From Bacteriovorax sp. (GTDB lineage: Bacteria; Bdellovibrionota; Bacteriovoracia; Bacteriovoracales; Bacteriovoracaceae), in assembly GCA_030654205.1 (NCBI GenBank), contig JAURXW010000155.1, forward strand, positions 1 to 8,848: a DNA stretch of 8,848 bases. Reading direction: 5' to 3'. Position 1 is the first letter of the stretch. The number at the start of each line of letters is the position of its first letter. The notes beneath the pieces were generated by a model. It was not told the DNA's origin. It made no database searches and saw nothing but the letters and a program-made list of their open reading frames with translations. Made by a program: the position numbers and the translations under genes. Below, piece by piece: positions 1-6,625 of this stretch.

Positions 1-9
1 AATGCAATT

Positions 10-15
10 AAAGGA
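10..15 (+). promoter_or_regulatory. Ribosome-binding site of aspS (short spacing)
   Basis: AAAGGA lies only three bases before the ATG at 19. This spacing is shorter than at the other genes here, where it is about 4-9 bases. The ATG is still the right start, because the protein begins MRTxxCGEL, matching the usual N-terminus of bacterial aspartyl-tRNA synthetases. Any promoter lies outside the window. Confidence 0.6.
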
Positions 16-18
16 TTA

Positions 19-1794
19 ATGAGAACCCATCATTGTGGGGAACTTAAGATTGATAATATTGGCGAATCTGTCACCCTTTGTGGTTGGGTTAATAAATATA
101 GAAATTTAGGAAGTCTTCATTTTATCGATTTACGCGATAAATACGGAGTAACTCAGTTGGGATTTGTTAATTTTTTGGGAAATATTGATGACCTGAAAAA
201 GTGCTCGTTGGAATCTGTTATTTTGGCAACAGGGATAGTTGTAGCGCGTCCTACTGAAGCCCAAAATGCCAATATGCAAACGGGAGCAATTGAAGTTCAG
301 GTAACTGCGTTGTCTATTCTTTCCAAATCAGACATTGACTCGATTCCATTTCTTCCTTTTGGAGCAGTTGAGGCCACGGAAGATCTTCGCTTAAAATATC
401 GCTATCTCGATCTTCGTACTAAAAAATTACAAGATATTTTATTACTTCGTTCTCGCACGATGGGGAAAATCAGAAGTTTATTAAACGACGAAGATTTTGT
501 AGAAGTTGAAACACCAATTCTTTACAAATCAACTCCAGAAGGTGCAAGAGATTATATTGTTCCTTCTCGTGTTCATCCAGGACAGGTCTATGCTTTGCCG
601 CAATCGCCGCAAACACTTAAGCAGCTTTTAATGATTGGTGGAACTGATAAATATTTTCAAATTTGTCGCTGCTTTCGCGATGAAGATTTACGTGCAGATA
701 GACAACCCGAATTTTCTCAAGTTGATATGGAAATTTCGTTTGCTACTCAAGAGTATATGAAAAATCTCGTTGAAAAAATGCTGAAAAAAGTTTTTGATCT
801 AGCTTCAGATTTTACTTTACCAATAATGAGTTATGCTGATGCTATGAATATTTATGGATGTGACAAACCAGATGTTCGTTTTGCATTAAAACAGATGATT
901 GTTACAGATATATTTAAAGGATCTGAATTTGCGACATTTTCTTCAGTAGGTGATTCACATGGGATTATCAAGGCCATGTTTATTCCAGAGACAATGGGAC
1001 AATTTACTCGAAAAGATACTGATAATTTTGCCGCAATCGTTAAGCCTCACGGTGGAAAGGGTGTGGCTTTTTATAAGTTAGCTAAAGGTGAAAGAAGTAC
1101 TGGAATTTCAAAATTTATCACTGATGAAATAGAGCAAAAATTATTTGCATTGTCAGAAGTCAAAGGCGATGGAACCTGGTTATTTTTTGCAGATAATATT
1201 CATTCTGTGGCCCATGCAAGTGCAGATGCCCTCAGAAGAAACTTAGGACAGAAGTTAAACCTTATAGGCCCAGACAAAGCCTTTTTGTGGGTTTATGATT
1301 TTCCACTTTTGGAATGGAGTGAAGAGGCCGCTCGTTTTACAGCATGTCATCACCCTTTTACTATGCCCTCAAGAGACAAGCTTGATGTCTTTATGAATTC
1401 AGATCACAAGGACCCCAACGGGCCACTCGGAAAACTGACCGCAGAAGCTTATGACGTTGTTTGTAATGGTTATGAAATTGGTGGTGGTTCCATTCGGATT
1501 TATGATCAAGGTGTTCAAGATAGAATGTTCAAAGTATTGGGATTCACTCCTGAGGAAACTAAAAATCAATTTGGATTTTTCATAGAAGCTTTAAAATATG
1601 GTGTTCCTCCTCATGGAGGTCTTGCTTTTGGATTAGATAGATTAATAATGATTCTCACTGGAACGGATTCTATTAGAGATGTTATTGCATTTCCAAAAAC
1701 TTCTTCCGCAAGTGACCTGATGTCACAGGCACCTTCAAAGCCCAGCGAAGCTCAGCTTAAAGAGCTTCATTTCAACTGGACGACTAAAGCTTAA
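19..1794 (+). CDS. aspS: Aspartyl-tRNA synthetase, bacterial type
   Basis: Cytoplasmic class IIb synthetase that attaches aspartate to tRNA-Asp using ATP. At 591 residues it has the normal bacterial length and is complete. Domains in order: an N-terminal OB-fold that reads the anticodon (about 1-105, containing VTLCGWVNKYRNLGSLHFID); the start of the catalytic core with the STPEGARDY loop (171-179); class II motif 2, FRDEDLRADRQPEF (219-232); the bacterial GAD insertion (about 285-415); and motif 3, GGLAFGLDRLIM (533-544), whose arginine (541) contacts ATP. Leu30 and the non-glycine residue near 80 resemble discriminating enzymes that charge only tRNA-Asp. Non-discriminating enzymes usually have His and Gly at these places, so specificity for tRNA-Asp is likely but inferred. 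A strong terminator follows at once, so it is the last or only gene of its transcript. Nothing is missing or broken. Confidence 0.98.
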   Translation: MRTHHCGELKIDNIGESVTLCGWVNKYRNLGSLHFIDLRDKYGVTQLGFVNFLGNIDDLKKCSLESVILATGIVVARPTEAQNANMQTGAIEVQVTALSILSKSDIDSIPFLPFGAVEATEDLRLKYRYLDLRTKKLQDILLLRSRTMGKIRSLLNDEDFVEVETPILYKSTPEGARDYIVPSRVHPGQVYALPQSPQTLKQLLMIGGTDKYFQICRCFRDEDLRADRQPEFSQVDMEISFATQEYMKNLVEKMLKKVFDLASDFTLPIMSYADAMNIYGCDKPDVRFALKQMIVTDIFKGSEFATFSSVGDSHGIIKAMFIPETMGQFTRKDTDNFAAIVKPHGGKGVAFYKLAKGERSTGISKFITDEIEQKLFALSEVKGDGTWLFFADNIHSVAHASADALRRNLGQKLNLIGPDKAFLWVYDFPLLEWSEEAARFTACHHPFTMPSRDKLDVFMNSDHKDPNGPLGKLTAEAYDVVCNGYEIGGGSIRIYDQGVQDRMFKVLGFTPEETKNQFGFFIEALKYGVPPHGGLAFGLDRLIMILTGTDSIRDVIAFPKTSSASDLMSQAPSKPSEAQLKELHFNWTTKA

Positions 1795-1803
1795 ATTCTT
1801 ATT

Positions 1804-1842
1804 AATTATGAGTAGGTTAACAAAAACCTACTCATAATTTTT
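1804..1842 (+). terminator. Intrinsic terminator after aspS
   Basis: A perfect 15-bp inverted repeat (AATTATGAGTAGGTT at 1804-1818 paired with 1825-1839) encloses a six-base loop (1819-1824). It runs into a T tract at 1838-1842. It begins ten bases after the aspS stop, which is the classic form of a rho-independent terminator. It separates aspS from the downstream ZIP-like/dps unit. Confidence 0.92.
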
Positions 1843-1879
1843 AGCTATTGCTATTTAGTTTTTATCAATTATTCAATTC

Positions 1880-1896
1880 TATCAAAATATTCGATA
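1880..1896. promoter_or_regulatory. Imperfect palindrome, possible operator of the ZIP-like/dps unit
   Basis: TATCAAAATATTCGATA has the symmetric form TATC-n-AA-nnn-TT-n-GATA, with six matched base pairs per half. It sits in the 126-bp gap after the aspS terminator, just before the ribosome-binding site. Metal- or peroxide-sensing repressors (Fur/PerR-like) use AT-rich palindromes in such places, and the downstream Dps would suit that. I cannot match it to a named box, and AT-rich DNA yields such palindromes by chance. No convincing -35/-10 pair was found in this gap; TTGCTA at 1848-1853 is the best weak -35 candidate. Confidence 0.25.
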
Positions 1897-1917
1897 CTCC
1901 TCAAAGGGGAGACTTCG
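1892..1917 (+). promoter_or_regulatory. Hairpin covering the ribosome-binding site of the ZIP-like gene
   Basis: CTCCTC (1897-1902) pairs with GGGGAG (1906-1911) across an AAA triloop: five Watson-Crick pairs plus one G-U. Outer pairs CGA (1892-1894) with TCG (1915-1917) can extend it across a small internal loop. The 3' arm is the Shine-Dalgarno sequence itself (AAGGGGAG, 1904-1911), nine bases before the ATG at 1921. In the folded RNA the ribosome site would be hidden. The pairing is visible; a regulatory role is inference. Confidence 0.45.
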
Positions 1918-1920
1918 TTT

Positions 1921-2670
1921 ATGAATGGTTTGCATTTAGGTTTGTTGGGTGGATTGATTGCTAGTATTGCTACAATTGCCGGGGCAGTACTATTAATTAT
2001 TTTTAAAGAATACTTAAAAATTGCAGCACTTGCTGAATTGAGAATTGATTTTTTCGTCGGACTTTTACTAATTGTTACATCAGTAAGTCTTCTTTACCCA
2101 AATATAATTGATAAAACTATCAACCTGAGTATTGCGACTTTTTTTTTAGGTGTTCTTTTTTTCTTACTTTCAAAAAACATTTTAAAAAATATATTAGAAA
2201 CAATTGCAATTAATAATATTAATGAACAAAAAACAATCTTATTTATTTTAACACTAATATTAAGAGCAATTCCCATAGGCTTAGCAGCTGGGGCCTCAAT
2301 GAATTTAAGTCACACAGGTGAAGCGAATTCGTTGCTGACAATTCTAGCTTTTCACAATTTATTTAGCGGTGCTGCGGTGGCCATTGGTTTTTTAGCAATT
2401 GGATTTGATCCGGTAATTACCATTCTGGGAGCACTTACTTCAGGAATAGTGGCCCTTGTTTCAGGATTATTTGGTGGTTATATAAGCCAGGAGAGTTTAA
2501 CCATTTTGTCACTTGTGATTGCTTTTTCAGGTGGGGCGCTAATGAGTACAACATTGTTTGATCTACTGAAGTTTACCAAAATTAAAAGTCAAAAAATATC
2601 CTTAGGTTCAAGTTTTGCGAGTGTCTCGATCGTAATGTTAATTTTTATTGTTTGGAAGGAGTTATTATGA
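1921..2670 (+). CDS. Polytopic membrane protein, degenerate ZIP/GufA-like
   Basis: A 249-residue, very hydrophobic inner-membrane protein with seven to eight predicted helices. Its layout resembles GufA-type ZIP metal permeases: a glycine-rich first helix (GLLGGLIASIATIAGAVLLI), a second like GxxxxxxSxxxLLxP (FFVGLLLIVTSVSLLYP), a fourth ending IPIGLAAGAS (ZIP consensus HNIPEGLAVG), a fifth with FHNLFSGAAVAI (consensus QNIPEGLAVA), and a last with IAFSGGALMSTTLFDLL. The residues that bind metal in ZIP proteins are mostly replaced: HNxxE in helix 4 reads RAxxI, the helix-5 glutamate is Ser, and the helix-6 glutamate appears to be Ala. It may therefore not carry divalent metal in the usual way. 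Its stop codon overlaps the start of dps (ATGA, 2667-2670), implying translational coupling. The start is ATG with a strong Shine-Dalgarno sequence. It could also be an unrelated membrane protein with a similar hydrophobic pattern. Confidence 0.7.
   Translation: MNGLHLGLLGGLIASIATIAGAVLLIIFKEYLKIAALAELRIDFFVGLLLIVTSVSLLYPNIIDKTINLSIATFFLGVLFFLLSKNILKNILETIAINNINEQKTILFILTLILRAIPIGLAAGASMNLSHTGEANSLLTILAFHNLFSGAAVAIGFLAIGFDPVITILGALTSGIVALVSGLFGGYISQESLTILSLVIAFSGGALMSTTLFDLLKFTKIKSQKISLGSSFASVSIVMLIFIVWKELL
2654..2661 (+). promoter_or_regulatory. Ribosome-binding site that fixes the dps start
   Basis: GGAAGGAG ends five bases before the ATG at 2667, which it clearly serves. It lies inside the last codons of the ZIP-like gene. 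It excludes the in-frame TTG at 2652, which would have no Shine-Dalgarno sequence and would add five residues (MEGVI) unlike a Dps N-terminus. Confidence 0.85.
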
Positions 2671-3143
2671 AAGCAAAAATCGATATCGGAATCAGCGAAA
2701 AAAATCGCGAAGAAATTTCTAAAGGCTTGTCTCATTTTCTAGCCGATAGCTACACTCTTTATTTAAAGACTCATAATTTTCATTGGAATGTAACTGGTCC
2801 AATGTTTCAAACATTGCACATAATGTTTGAGGGGCAATACAATGAATTGGCCTTGGCGGTAGATGAAATTGCTGAAAGAATCCGCGCCCTTGGAGTTAAA
2901 GCTCCGGCCAGTTATCATGATTTTATGAAATTAACTTCAATTAAAGAAAATTTAGGTGATTTGAGTGCAACTCAAATGATTACAGAATTAGTTCTTGGTC
3001 ATGAGCAAGTTATTAAAACTGCGCGTGGACTTTTTTCAATGGTTAATGAAGTTCATGATGAGCCAACGGCCGATCTATTAATTCAAAGACTAAGAGTTCA
3101 TGAAAAAACATCTTGGATGTTAAGAAGCATGTTGGAATCGTAA
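2667..3143 (+). CDS. dps: Dps-family ferritin (DNA-starvation/iron-storage protein)
   Basis: A 158-residue ferritin-like four-helix subunit expected to form a hollow 12-mer in the cytoplasm that oxidises Fe(II), usually with hydrogen peroxide, and stores it as mineral. The inter-subunit ferroxidase site is complete: His39 in FHWNV, His51 and Glu55 in LHIMFE, and Asp66 and Glu70 in DEIAER. The spacing (12, 4, 11, 4) equals that of the E. coli Dps ligands His51, His63, Asp67, Asp78 and Glu82, with Glu for the third ligand as in many Dps proteins. The N-terminus is short and not lysine-rich, so tail-mediated DNA compaction as in E. coli is less likely. Its start overlaps the stop of the membrane-protein gene, so the two are probably made together, and their pairing suggests metal or peroxide stress. 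Family assignment is firm; DNA binding is not established. Confidence 0.95.
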   Translation: MKAKIDIGISEKNREEISKGLSHFLADSYTLYLKTHNFHWNVTGPMFQTLHIMFEGQYNELALAVDEIAERIRALGVKAPASYHDFMKLTSIKENLGDLSATQMITELVLGHEQVIKTARGLFSMVNEVHDEPTADLLIQRLRVHEKTSWMLRSMLES

Positions 3144-3163
3144 GTAGGTTAAATTATAAAAAT

Positions 3164-3192
3164 TAAGGTCGCAATTTAGGCGGCCTTATTTT
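3164..3192. terminator. Shared bidirectional terminator between dps and the RDD gene
   Basis: AAGGTCGC (3165-3172) pairs with GCGGCCTT (3180-3187) with one G-U pair, extended by T3164-A3188, around a seven-base loop. On the + strand it is followed by TTTT (3189-3192), ending dps transcripts. On the - strand it is followed by a run of five Ts (complement of the A run at 3157-3161), ending the mutS-RDD transcript. The stem includes the last codons and stop of the RDD gene. Confidence 0.75.
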
Positions 3193-3712
3193 CATCATAA
3201 TTATTTTCCTCTTGTACCAATGACAATTGAAATTCTGTTCCCACGTCAATTTCAGATAAATTTTCGTTATGATCATATACAACATTCGTTCCTGAAAAAA
3301 CGTCTGCTAAACTTTTATCATCCTTTCTAATAAAGGACAGAGCAAATAAAAATGAACCAAACATCGCACAGGAAAAATAAGCGAATGATCGTTGCATTGA
3401 CTCTTTTAGAGTCATTTCACCACTAGGTGAAATAACTTTTAAGCCAAAAAGTGTTTTTCCCATGGTTCGGCCATTGGTTACAAAATAAAAAATTGAGAAG
3501 TAGGCAAAGCTAAGAGACAGTAATGAAACTGAAGTCATCATTGCTAATTTATGAATTAGGAATAATTGAGCATGAAGTGGAAAATGAAAAAAAACTGTTT
3601 TCAAAAAATTAGTGAATGAAGCCATTAGGAAATAATTAGTGATTACCACGATAAAAAAATCTGTCGTCAGAGCATAAACACGTTTTTTTAATATATCACT
3701 AGTTTGAAACAT
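3176..3712 (-). CDS. RDD-family membrane protein
   Basis: A 178-residue inner-membrane protein with about three hydrophobic segments (roughly 14-36, 54-78 and 108-126) and an acidic, Asn/Glu-rich cytoplasmic-looking tail (148-178). RDD hallmarks are present: Arg11 and Asp18 in RVYALTTD at the first helix, the loop NGRTMGKTLFGLKV (80-93) followed by a conserved Arg (R108), and KSLADVFSGT (133-142) with the second Asp. RDD proteins are widespread and mostly uncharacterised; some have been linked to ion or solute transport, so no specific role is given. I chose the ATG at 3712 because AGGGGGA (3723-3717) lies four bases before it. An in-frame ATG at 3730 has no good Shine-Dalgarno sequence. It follows mutS by 67 bases on the same strand with no terminator between, so co-transcription is likely. 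Confidence 0.85.
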   Translation of the reverse strand: MFQTSDILKKRVYALTTDFFIVVITNYFLMASFTNFLKTVFFHFPLHAQLFLIHKLAMMTSVSLLSLSFAYFSIFYFVTNGRTMGKTLFGLKVISPSGEMTLKESMQRSFAYFSCAMFGSFLFALSFIRKDDKSLADVFSGTNVVYDHNENLSEIDVGTEFQLSLVQEENNYDENKAA

Positions 3713-3779
3713 AATTTCCCCCTGGACCATTTCTTTATACTTATCGAATTGCCCGGGGAAAATCTTAGTGTTTTAGTGC

Positions 3780-6431
3780 CTAATGTAATTCCATTTGGGT
3801 TTTTAGCTGATTTAACTTTATTAAGGCATCAAGCGGAGTCATTTTCATAACATCCATTTTGGCTAATTCCAGTTCTAATTCTTTTAAATAAGGTGGAATT
3901 TCCACAACTTTAACATCTGGAAGAAAACAAAGCTGGGAGCTTGAAGCCTGAGTTTTTTCGTATGACTTTTGATCAAGAATTGGGGTGTGATGACTCATCT
4001 CAAGTTGATGCAAAATTTCCTCTGAGCGTTTGAGAATACTTTTAGGTAATCCCGCCAGGCTCGCCACATAAATCCCAAAACTTTGAGAGGCAGCACGCTC
4101 TATTAATCGATATAAAAATTGGACATTACCCTTATGACTAATAGTCTCGACGGTTAAATTTTTAGCAGCAGGATTTTTTTCTGCAATATCAATAAGCTCA
4201 TGATAATGGGTGGCAAATAAAGTAAGTGCGCGTGTTGTATCGATAAAATGTTCTACAAGTCCCCAAGCAATTGAGAGACCATCATAAGTTGATGTTCCTC
4301 TTCCAACTTCATCTAAAATAATAAGAGATTTCTCGGTTGCATGGCGAAGAATTTCTGCCGTCTCTGCCATCTCTACCATAAAGGTTGATTGACCTTTTAA
4401 AATATCATCACTGGCTCCAAGTCTGCTAAAAAGAAAATCACACATTCCTAAACGAGCGACTTTCGCTGGAACAAAAGAACCCATTTGAGCGAGTAGTTGA
4501 ATAATAGCCACTTCTCTCATAACGGTTGTTTTACCGGCCATGTTTGGACCTGTGATTAAACCAAAATAAATTTTTTCATCTAGATGAAGATCGTGACAAA
4601 CAAATTGATCTTTAATGAGAGATTTAATTAAAGGGTGAAAGCCGCTTTCAAGATGAAGAACTTGCTTTTTATCTTGAATATCTGGTCTGGTAAATCCCTC
4701 TTGAAGTGCTATGGTAGCCAAGCTTTGAAATGCATCCATCAAGGCAATTTGCCCAGACATAGTCATAATAGATAGGCTTAATTCATGGACTGAATTGATC
4801 AGTTCTTTAAAAATTTCACGTTCAAGTTTTTCAAGTTTTGATTGGGCGGTGATTGTTTCTTTTTCTAATTGAGTGAGTTCAGGAGTGGTGTATCTTTCGG
4901 CATTCACCAAGGTTTGGCGACGGTCAAAATTATCGGGAACTTTATCAGTACTTCCTTTAGAAACTTCAATGAAAAATCCAGTAACATTATTAGATTTAAT
5001 TCGAAGTTTTTGAATCCCACTTTCAGCTCTTAAGCGCGTTTCCATTTTTAAAAGCTCATCACCTACATTGAGGTGAAGTTGGGCCAAACGATCGCGTTCT
5101 TTATGAACACCTAAGCGAATAAGATTGCCTTTTTCAAGACTCGCTCCAATTTCATCGTTGAGGCTTTTGGTAATTGTCTCGGCCAGTTTTATGAGATTTT
5201 TTAATTCGCTAGTAGAAAGTTCAGCTTTATAGGGTAGTGCTTTATTGATTTCCAAAAGCACGCTATAGGCTTTGATGGCCACTGCTAAATTTAATAAATC
5301 TGAAGCTGAGCCTTTATTCATTGAAACTTTTGCGAGAATTCTTTCAATATCTCGAATTTTTGCCAGTTCATCTTTTTGGTCTTTGATAAGAGCATTATTT
5401 TCAATTAATGATTGGACTATATCTAAGCGTTCATTGATTTCATTTAAATTATAAAGTGGCGTTGAAAACAAGCCTTTTAGTAACCGAGCTCCCATCGCCG
5501 TTTCAGTTTTATCAAAAAAACCTAGAATAGATTCTTTGTAACTTTCACGTGTTCTCGGAATGATTTCCAAACCAGTTAGTGTTGGAAGTGTAACCTTCAT
5601 AACGCCAGCATTGGATATCATTTTGAAAGGGCGAATATGCATGAAACTTTCTAATAATTGAGTTGAACAAACATAAAAAGCCAAAGCACCGATAGCCGAT
5701 AATATATCTTCATCAAGTTTTAAAATTTTATCGCGTTTAAAGCCAGGAATAAGTTTTTCAATATAAAGATCAGTAAATTTTGGAGAAAAATACTCTGCAC
5801 TTAAATGAGTTTTCAATACACCATAATGAGAAAGCAAGCTTTCAACATCTGATTCGGCCCATTGGCCCATGAAAGTAATAAACTCACGAGGTGCAATCAT
5901 GCGCAGGCCTTCGATAAAGTCTTCGAAGCTAGGATATTTAAATCCTCTAAAATCACCAGTGGTAAAATCGAGGGCCACTAAAAAATAATCGTTATTTTTT
6001 TTGAAACTTGAAACCATGTAGCGGTGTTCATGCCCCTGAGTTTTATCCAAGTCAAATGGCATCCCTGGGCTTACAACTTGAGTCACTCCTCTTTTTACAA
6101 TACCAATGGCATCTTTTGGATCTTCGATTTGTTCACAGATTGCAACTTTTAAACCACGATTGGTAATTCGATCAATATAAGTTGAAGCCGCATGATGAGG
6201 AATACCGGCCATTGGAATTGGTGTATCTCCAATTTTTCCACGATGAGTTAGCGTGATGTTTAATATTTTAGCCGTCTGTCTGGCATCTTCAAAAAAAACC
6301 TCATAAAAGTCCCCCATGCGAAATAGCAAAAGAGTTTCGGGATAATTTTTTTTAATTTGGAAATACTGCTCCATCATTGGAGTGAGCTTATGACCTTGGT
6401 CGACTATTTTTTGTAGGTCTTTTAATGACAC
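3780..6431 (-). CDS. mutS: DNA mismatch repair protein MutS
   Basis: An 883-residue MutS1, slightly longer than E. coli MutS (853). It binds mispaired or looped DNA and, after ADP-ATP exchange, recruits MutL. Domains in order: mismatch-binding domain I with the Phe-x-Glu motif in GDFYEVF (Phe42, Glu44); connector; core lever and clamp (including NVTGFFIEV and NAERYTTPEL); and the ATPase with Walker A GPNMAGKTT (about 627-635), the STFMVEM loop, Walker B and D-loop LIILDEVGRGTSTYDG (about 700-715) and the FATHYHEL switch. Near the C-terminus QLCFL (833-837) resembles a beta-clamp binding motif. The ending MTPLDALIKLNQLK matches the C-terminal helix, but the Asp and Arg needed for tetramers in E. 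coli seem absent. The start is GTG with AAGGA seven bases before it. Neither mutL nor mutH is in the window. Confidence 0.98.
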   Translation of the reverse strand: MSLKDLQKIVDQGHKLTPMMEQYFQIKKNYPETLLLFRMGDFYEVFFEDARQTAKILNITLTHRGKIGDTPIPMAGIPHHAASTYIDRITNRGLKVAICEQIEDPKDAIGIVKRGVTQVVSPGMPFDLDKTQGHEHRYMVSSFKKNNDYFLVALDFTTGDFRGFKYPSFEDFIEGLRMIAPREFITFMGQWAESDVESLLSHYGVLKTHLSAEYFSPKFTDLYIEKLIPGFKRDKILKLDEDILSAIGALAFYVCSTQLLESFMHIRPFKMISNAGVMKVTLPTLTGLEIIPRTRESYKESILGFFDKTETAMGARLLKGLFSTPLYNLNEINERLDIVQSLIENNALIKDQKDELAKIRDIERILAKVSMNKGSASDLLNLAVAIKAYSVLLEINKALPYKAELSTSELKNLIKLAETITKSLNDEIGASLEKGNLIRLGVHKERDRLAQLHLNVGDELLKMETRLRAESGIQKLRIKSNNVTGFFIEVSKGSTDKVPDNFDRRQTLVNAERYTTPELTQLEKETITAQSKLEKLEREIFKELINSVHELSLSIMTMSGQIALMDAFQSLATIALQEGFTRPDIQDKKQVLHLESGFHPLIKSLIKDQFVCHDLHLDEKIYFGLITGPNMAGKTTVMREVAIIQLLAQMGSFVPAKVARLGMCDFLFSRLGASDDILKGQSTFMVEMAETAEILRHATEKSLIILDEVGRGTSTYDGLSIAWGLVEHFIDTTRALTLFATHYHELIDIAEKNPAAKNLTVETISHKGNVQFLYRLIERAASQSFGIYVASLAGLPKSILKRSEEILHQLEMSHHTPILDQKSYEKTQASSSQLCFLPDVKVVEIPPYLKELELELAKMDVMKMTPLDALIKLNQLKTQMELH

Positions 6432-6438
6432 AATTTAA

Positions 6439-6443
6439 TCCTT
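6439..6443 (-). promoter_or_regulatory. Ribosome-binding site that supports the GTG start of mutS
   Basis: Read on the minus strand, AAGGA is followed by seven bases (TTAAATT) and then GTG at 6431. The predicted N-terminus (MSLKDL, then LTPMMEQYFQIK) has the normal short leader before the conserved MutS P-x-M-x-Q-Y-x-x-x-K segment. Confidence 0.7.
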
Positions 6444-6465
6444 ACAAAAATTACTTGATGAATAG

Positions 6466-6513
6466 GGTCAACAATACCTTTAGTTTAAGTAGTTAGTAAA
6501 GGAATGTTGGACT
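6466..6513. repeat. Long imperfect inverted repeat upstream of mutS
   Basis: CCTTTA (6477-6482) pairs with TAAAGG (6497-6502), and after a mismatch and small bulges GTCAACAAT (6467-6475) pairs with ATGTTGGAC (6504-6512). The loop is 14 bases. No T tract follows on either strand and no gene ends here, so it is not an ordinary terminator. It could be a structured mutS leader or a protein-binding site. Confidence 0.45.
6471..6500 (-). promoter_or_regulatory. Weak candidate promoter of mutS
   Basis: On the minus strand, TTTACT (6500-6495) and TATTGT (6476-6471) are 18 bases apart and each match four of six sigma-70 consensus bases. They lie about 40 bases before the GTG start, within the two arms of the inverted repeat. 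Such a match is common by chance in AT-rich DNA. Confidence 0.25.
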
Positions 6514-6525
6514 AAATTAGAATAT

Positions 6526-6556
6526 TTAAAGAATAGTTTTAAAGAAAATTAAAGAA
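6526..6556 (+). repeat. Three direct copies of TTAAAGAA upstream of the lpt promoter
   Basis: TTAAAGAA occurs at 6526-6533, 6539-6546 and 6549-6556, offset by 13 and 10 bases, in a strongly A-rich tract ending just before the candidate -35 region. It may act as an AT-rich upstream element or as repeated regulator half-sites. It could also be chance in low-complexity DNA. Confidence 0.4.
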
Positions 6557-6566
6557 AAATAAATGC

Positions 6567-6596
6567 TTAAAATTATAAGAATTTAGGGACTATAAT
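6567..6596 (+). promoter_or_regulatory. Candidate sigma-70 promoter of the lptCA-lptB-rpoN operon
   Basis: A perfect TATAAT lies at 6591-6596. The best -35 candidate, TTAAAA (6567-6572), is 18 bases upstream and is poor. Transcription would start near 6603, giving a leader of about 35 bases before the TTG start. An A-rich tract lies directly upstream. Confidence 0.6.
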
Positions 6597-6625
6597 ACGA
6601 TAAGTTAGTTGATCTTAAAATCACT

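Noticed and set aside
19..1794. Asparaginyl-tRNA synthetase or archaeal-type AspRS
   Set aside because: The GAD insertion and the bacterial motifs FRDEDLRADRQPEF and GGLAFGLDRL identify bacterial AspRS.
2094..2276. A 60-codon open frame on the minus strand
   Set aside because: It is opposite the ZIP-like membrane gene in AT-rich DNA; no ribosome-binding site or recognisable protein.
2652..2666. Upstream TTG start for dps
   Set aside because: The ATG at 2667 has an ideal Shine-Dalgarno sequence; the TTG would overlap that very sequence and adds an atypical N-terminus.
3713..3730. Upstream ATG start for the RDD gene
   Set aside because: AGGGGGA lies between the two ATGs and serves the second one; the upstream ATG has only a weak AAAGAA before it.
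3713..3779. CCCGGG palindrome between mutS and the RDD gene as a terminator or operator
   Set aside because: Only six bases with no stem extension or T tract; explained by chance.
5272..5454. A 60-codon open frame on the plus strand
   Set aside because: It is opposite the conserved core of mutS and has no recognisable features.
6466..6513. Inverted repeat as a rho-independent terminator
   Set aside because: No T tract follows on either strand and both flanking genes start, not end, here.
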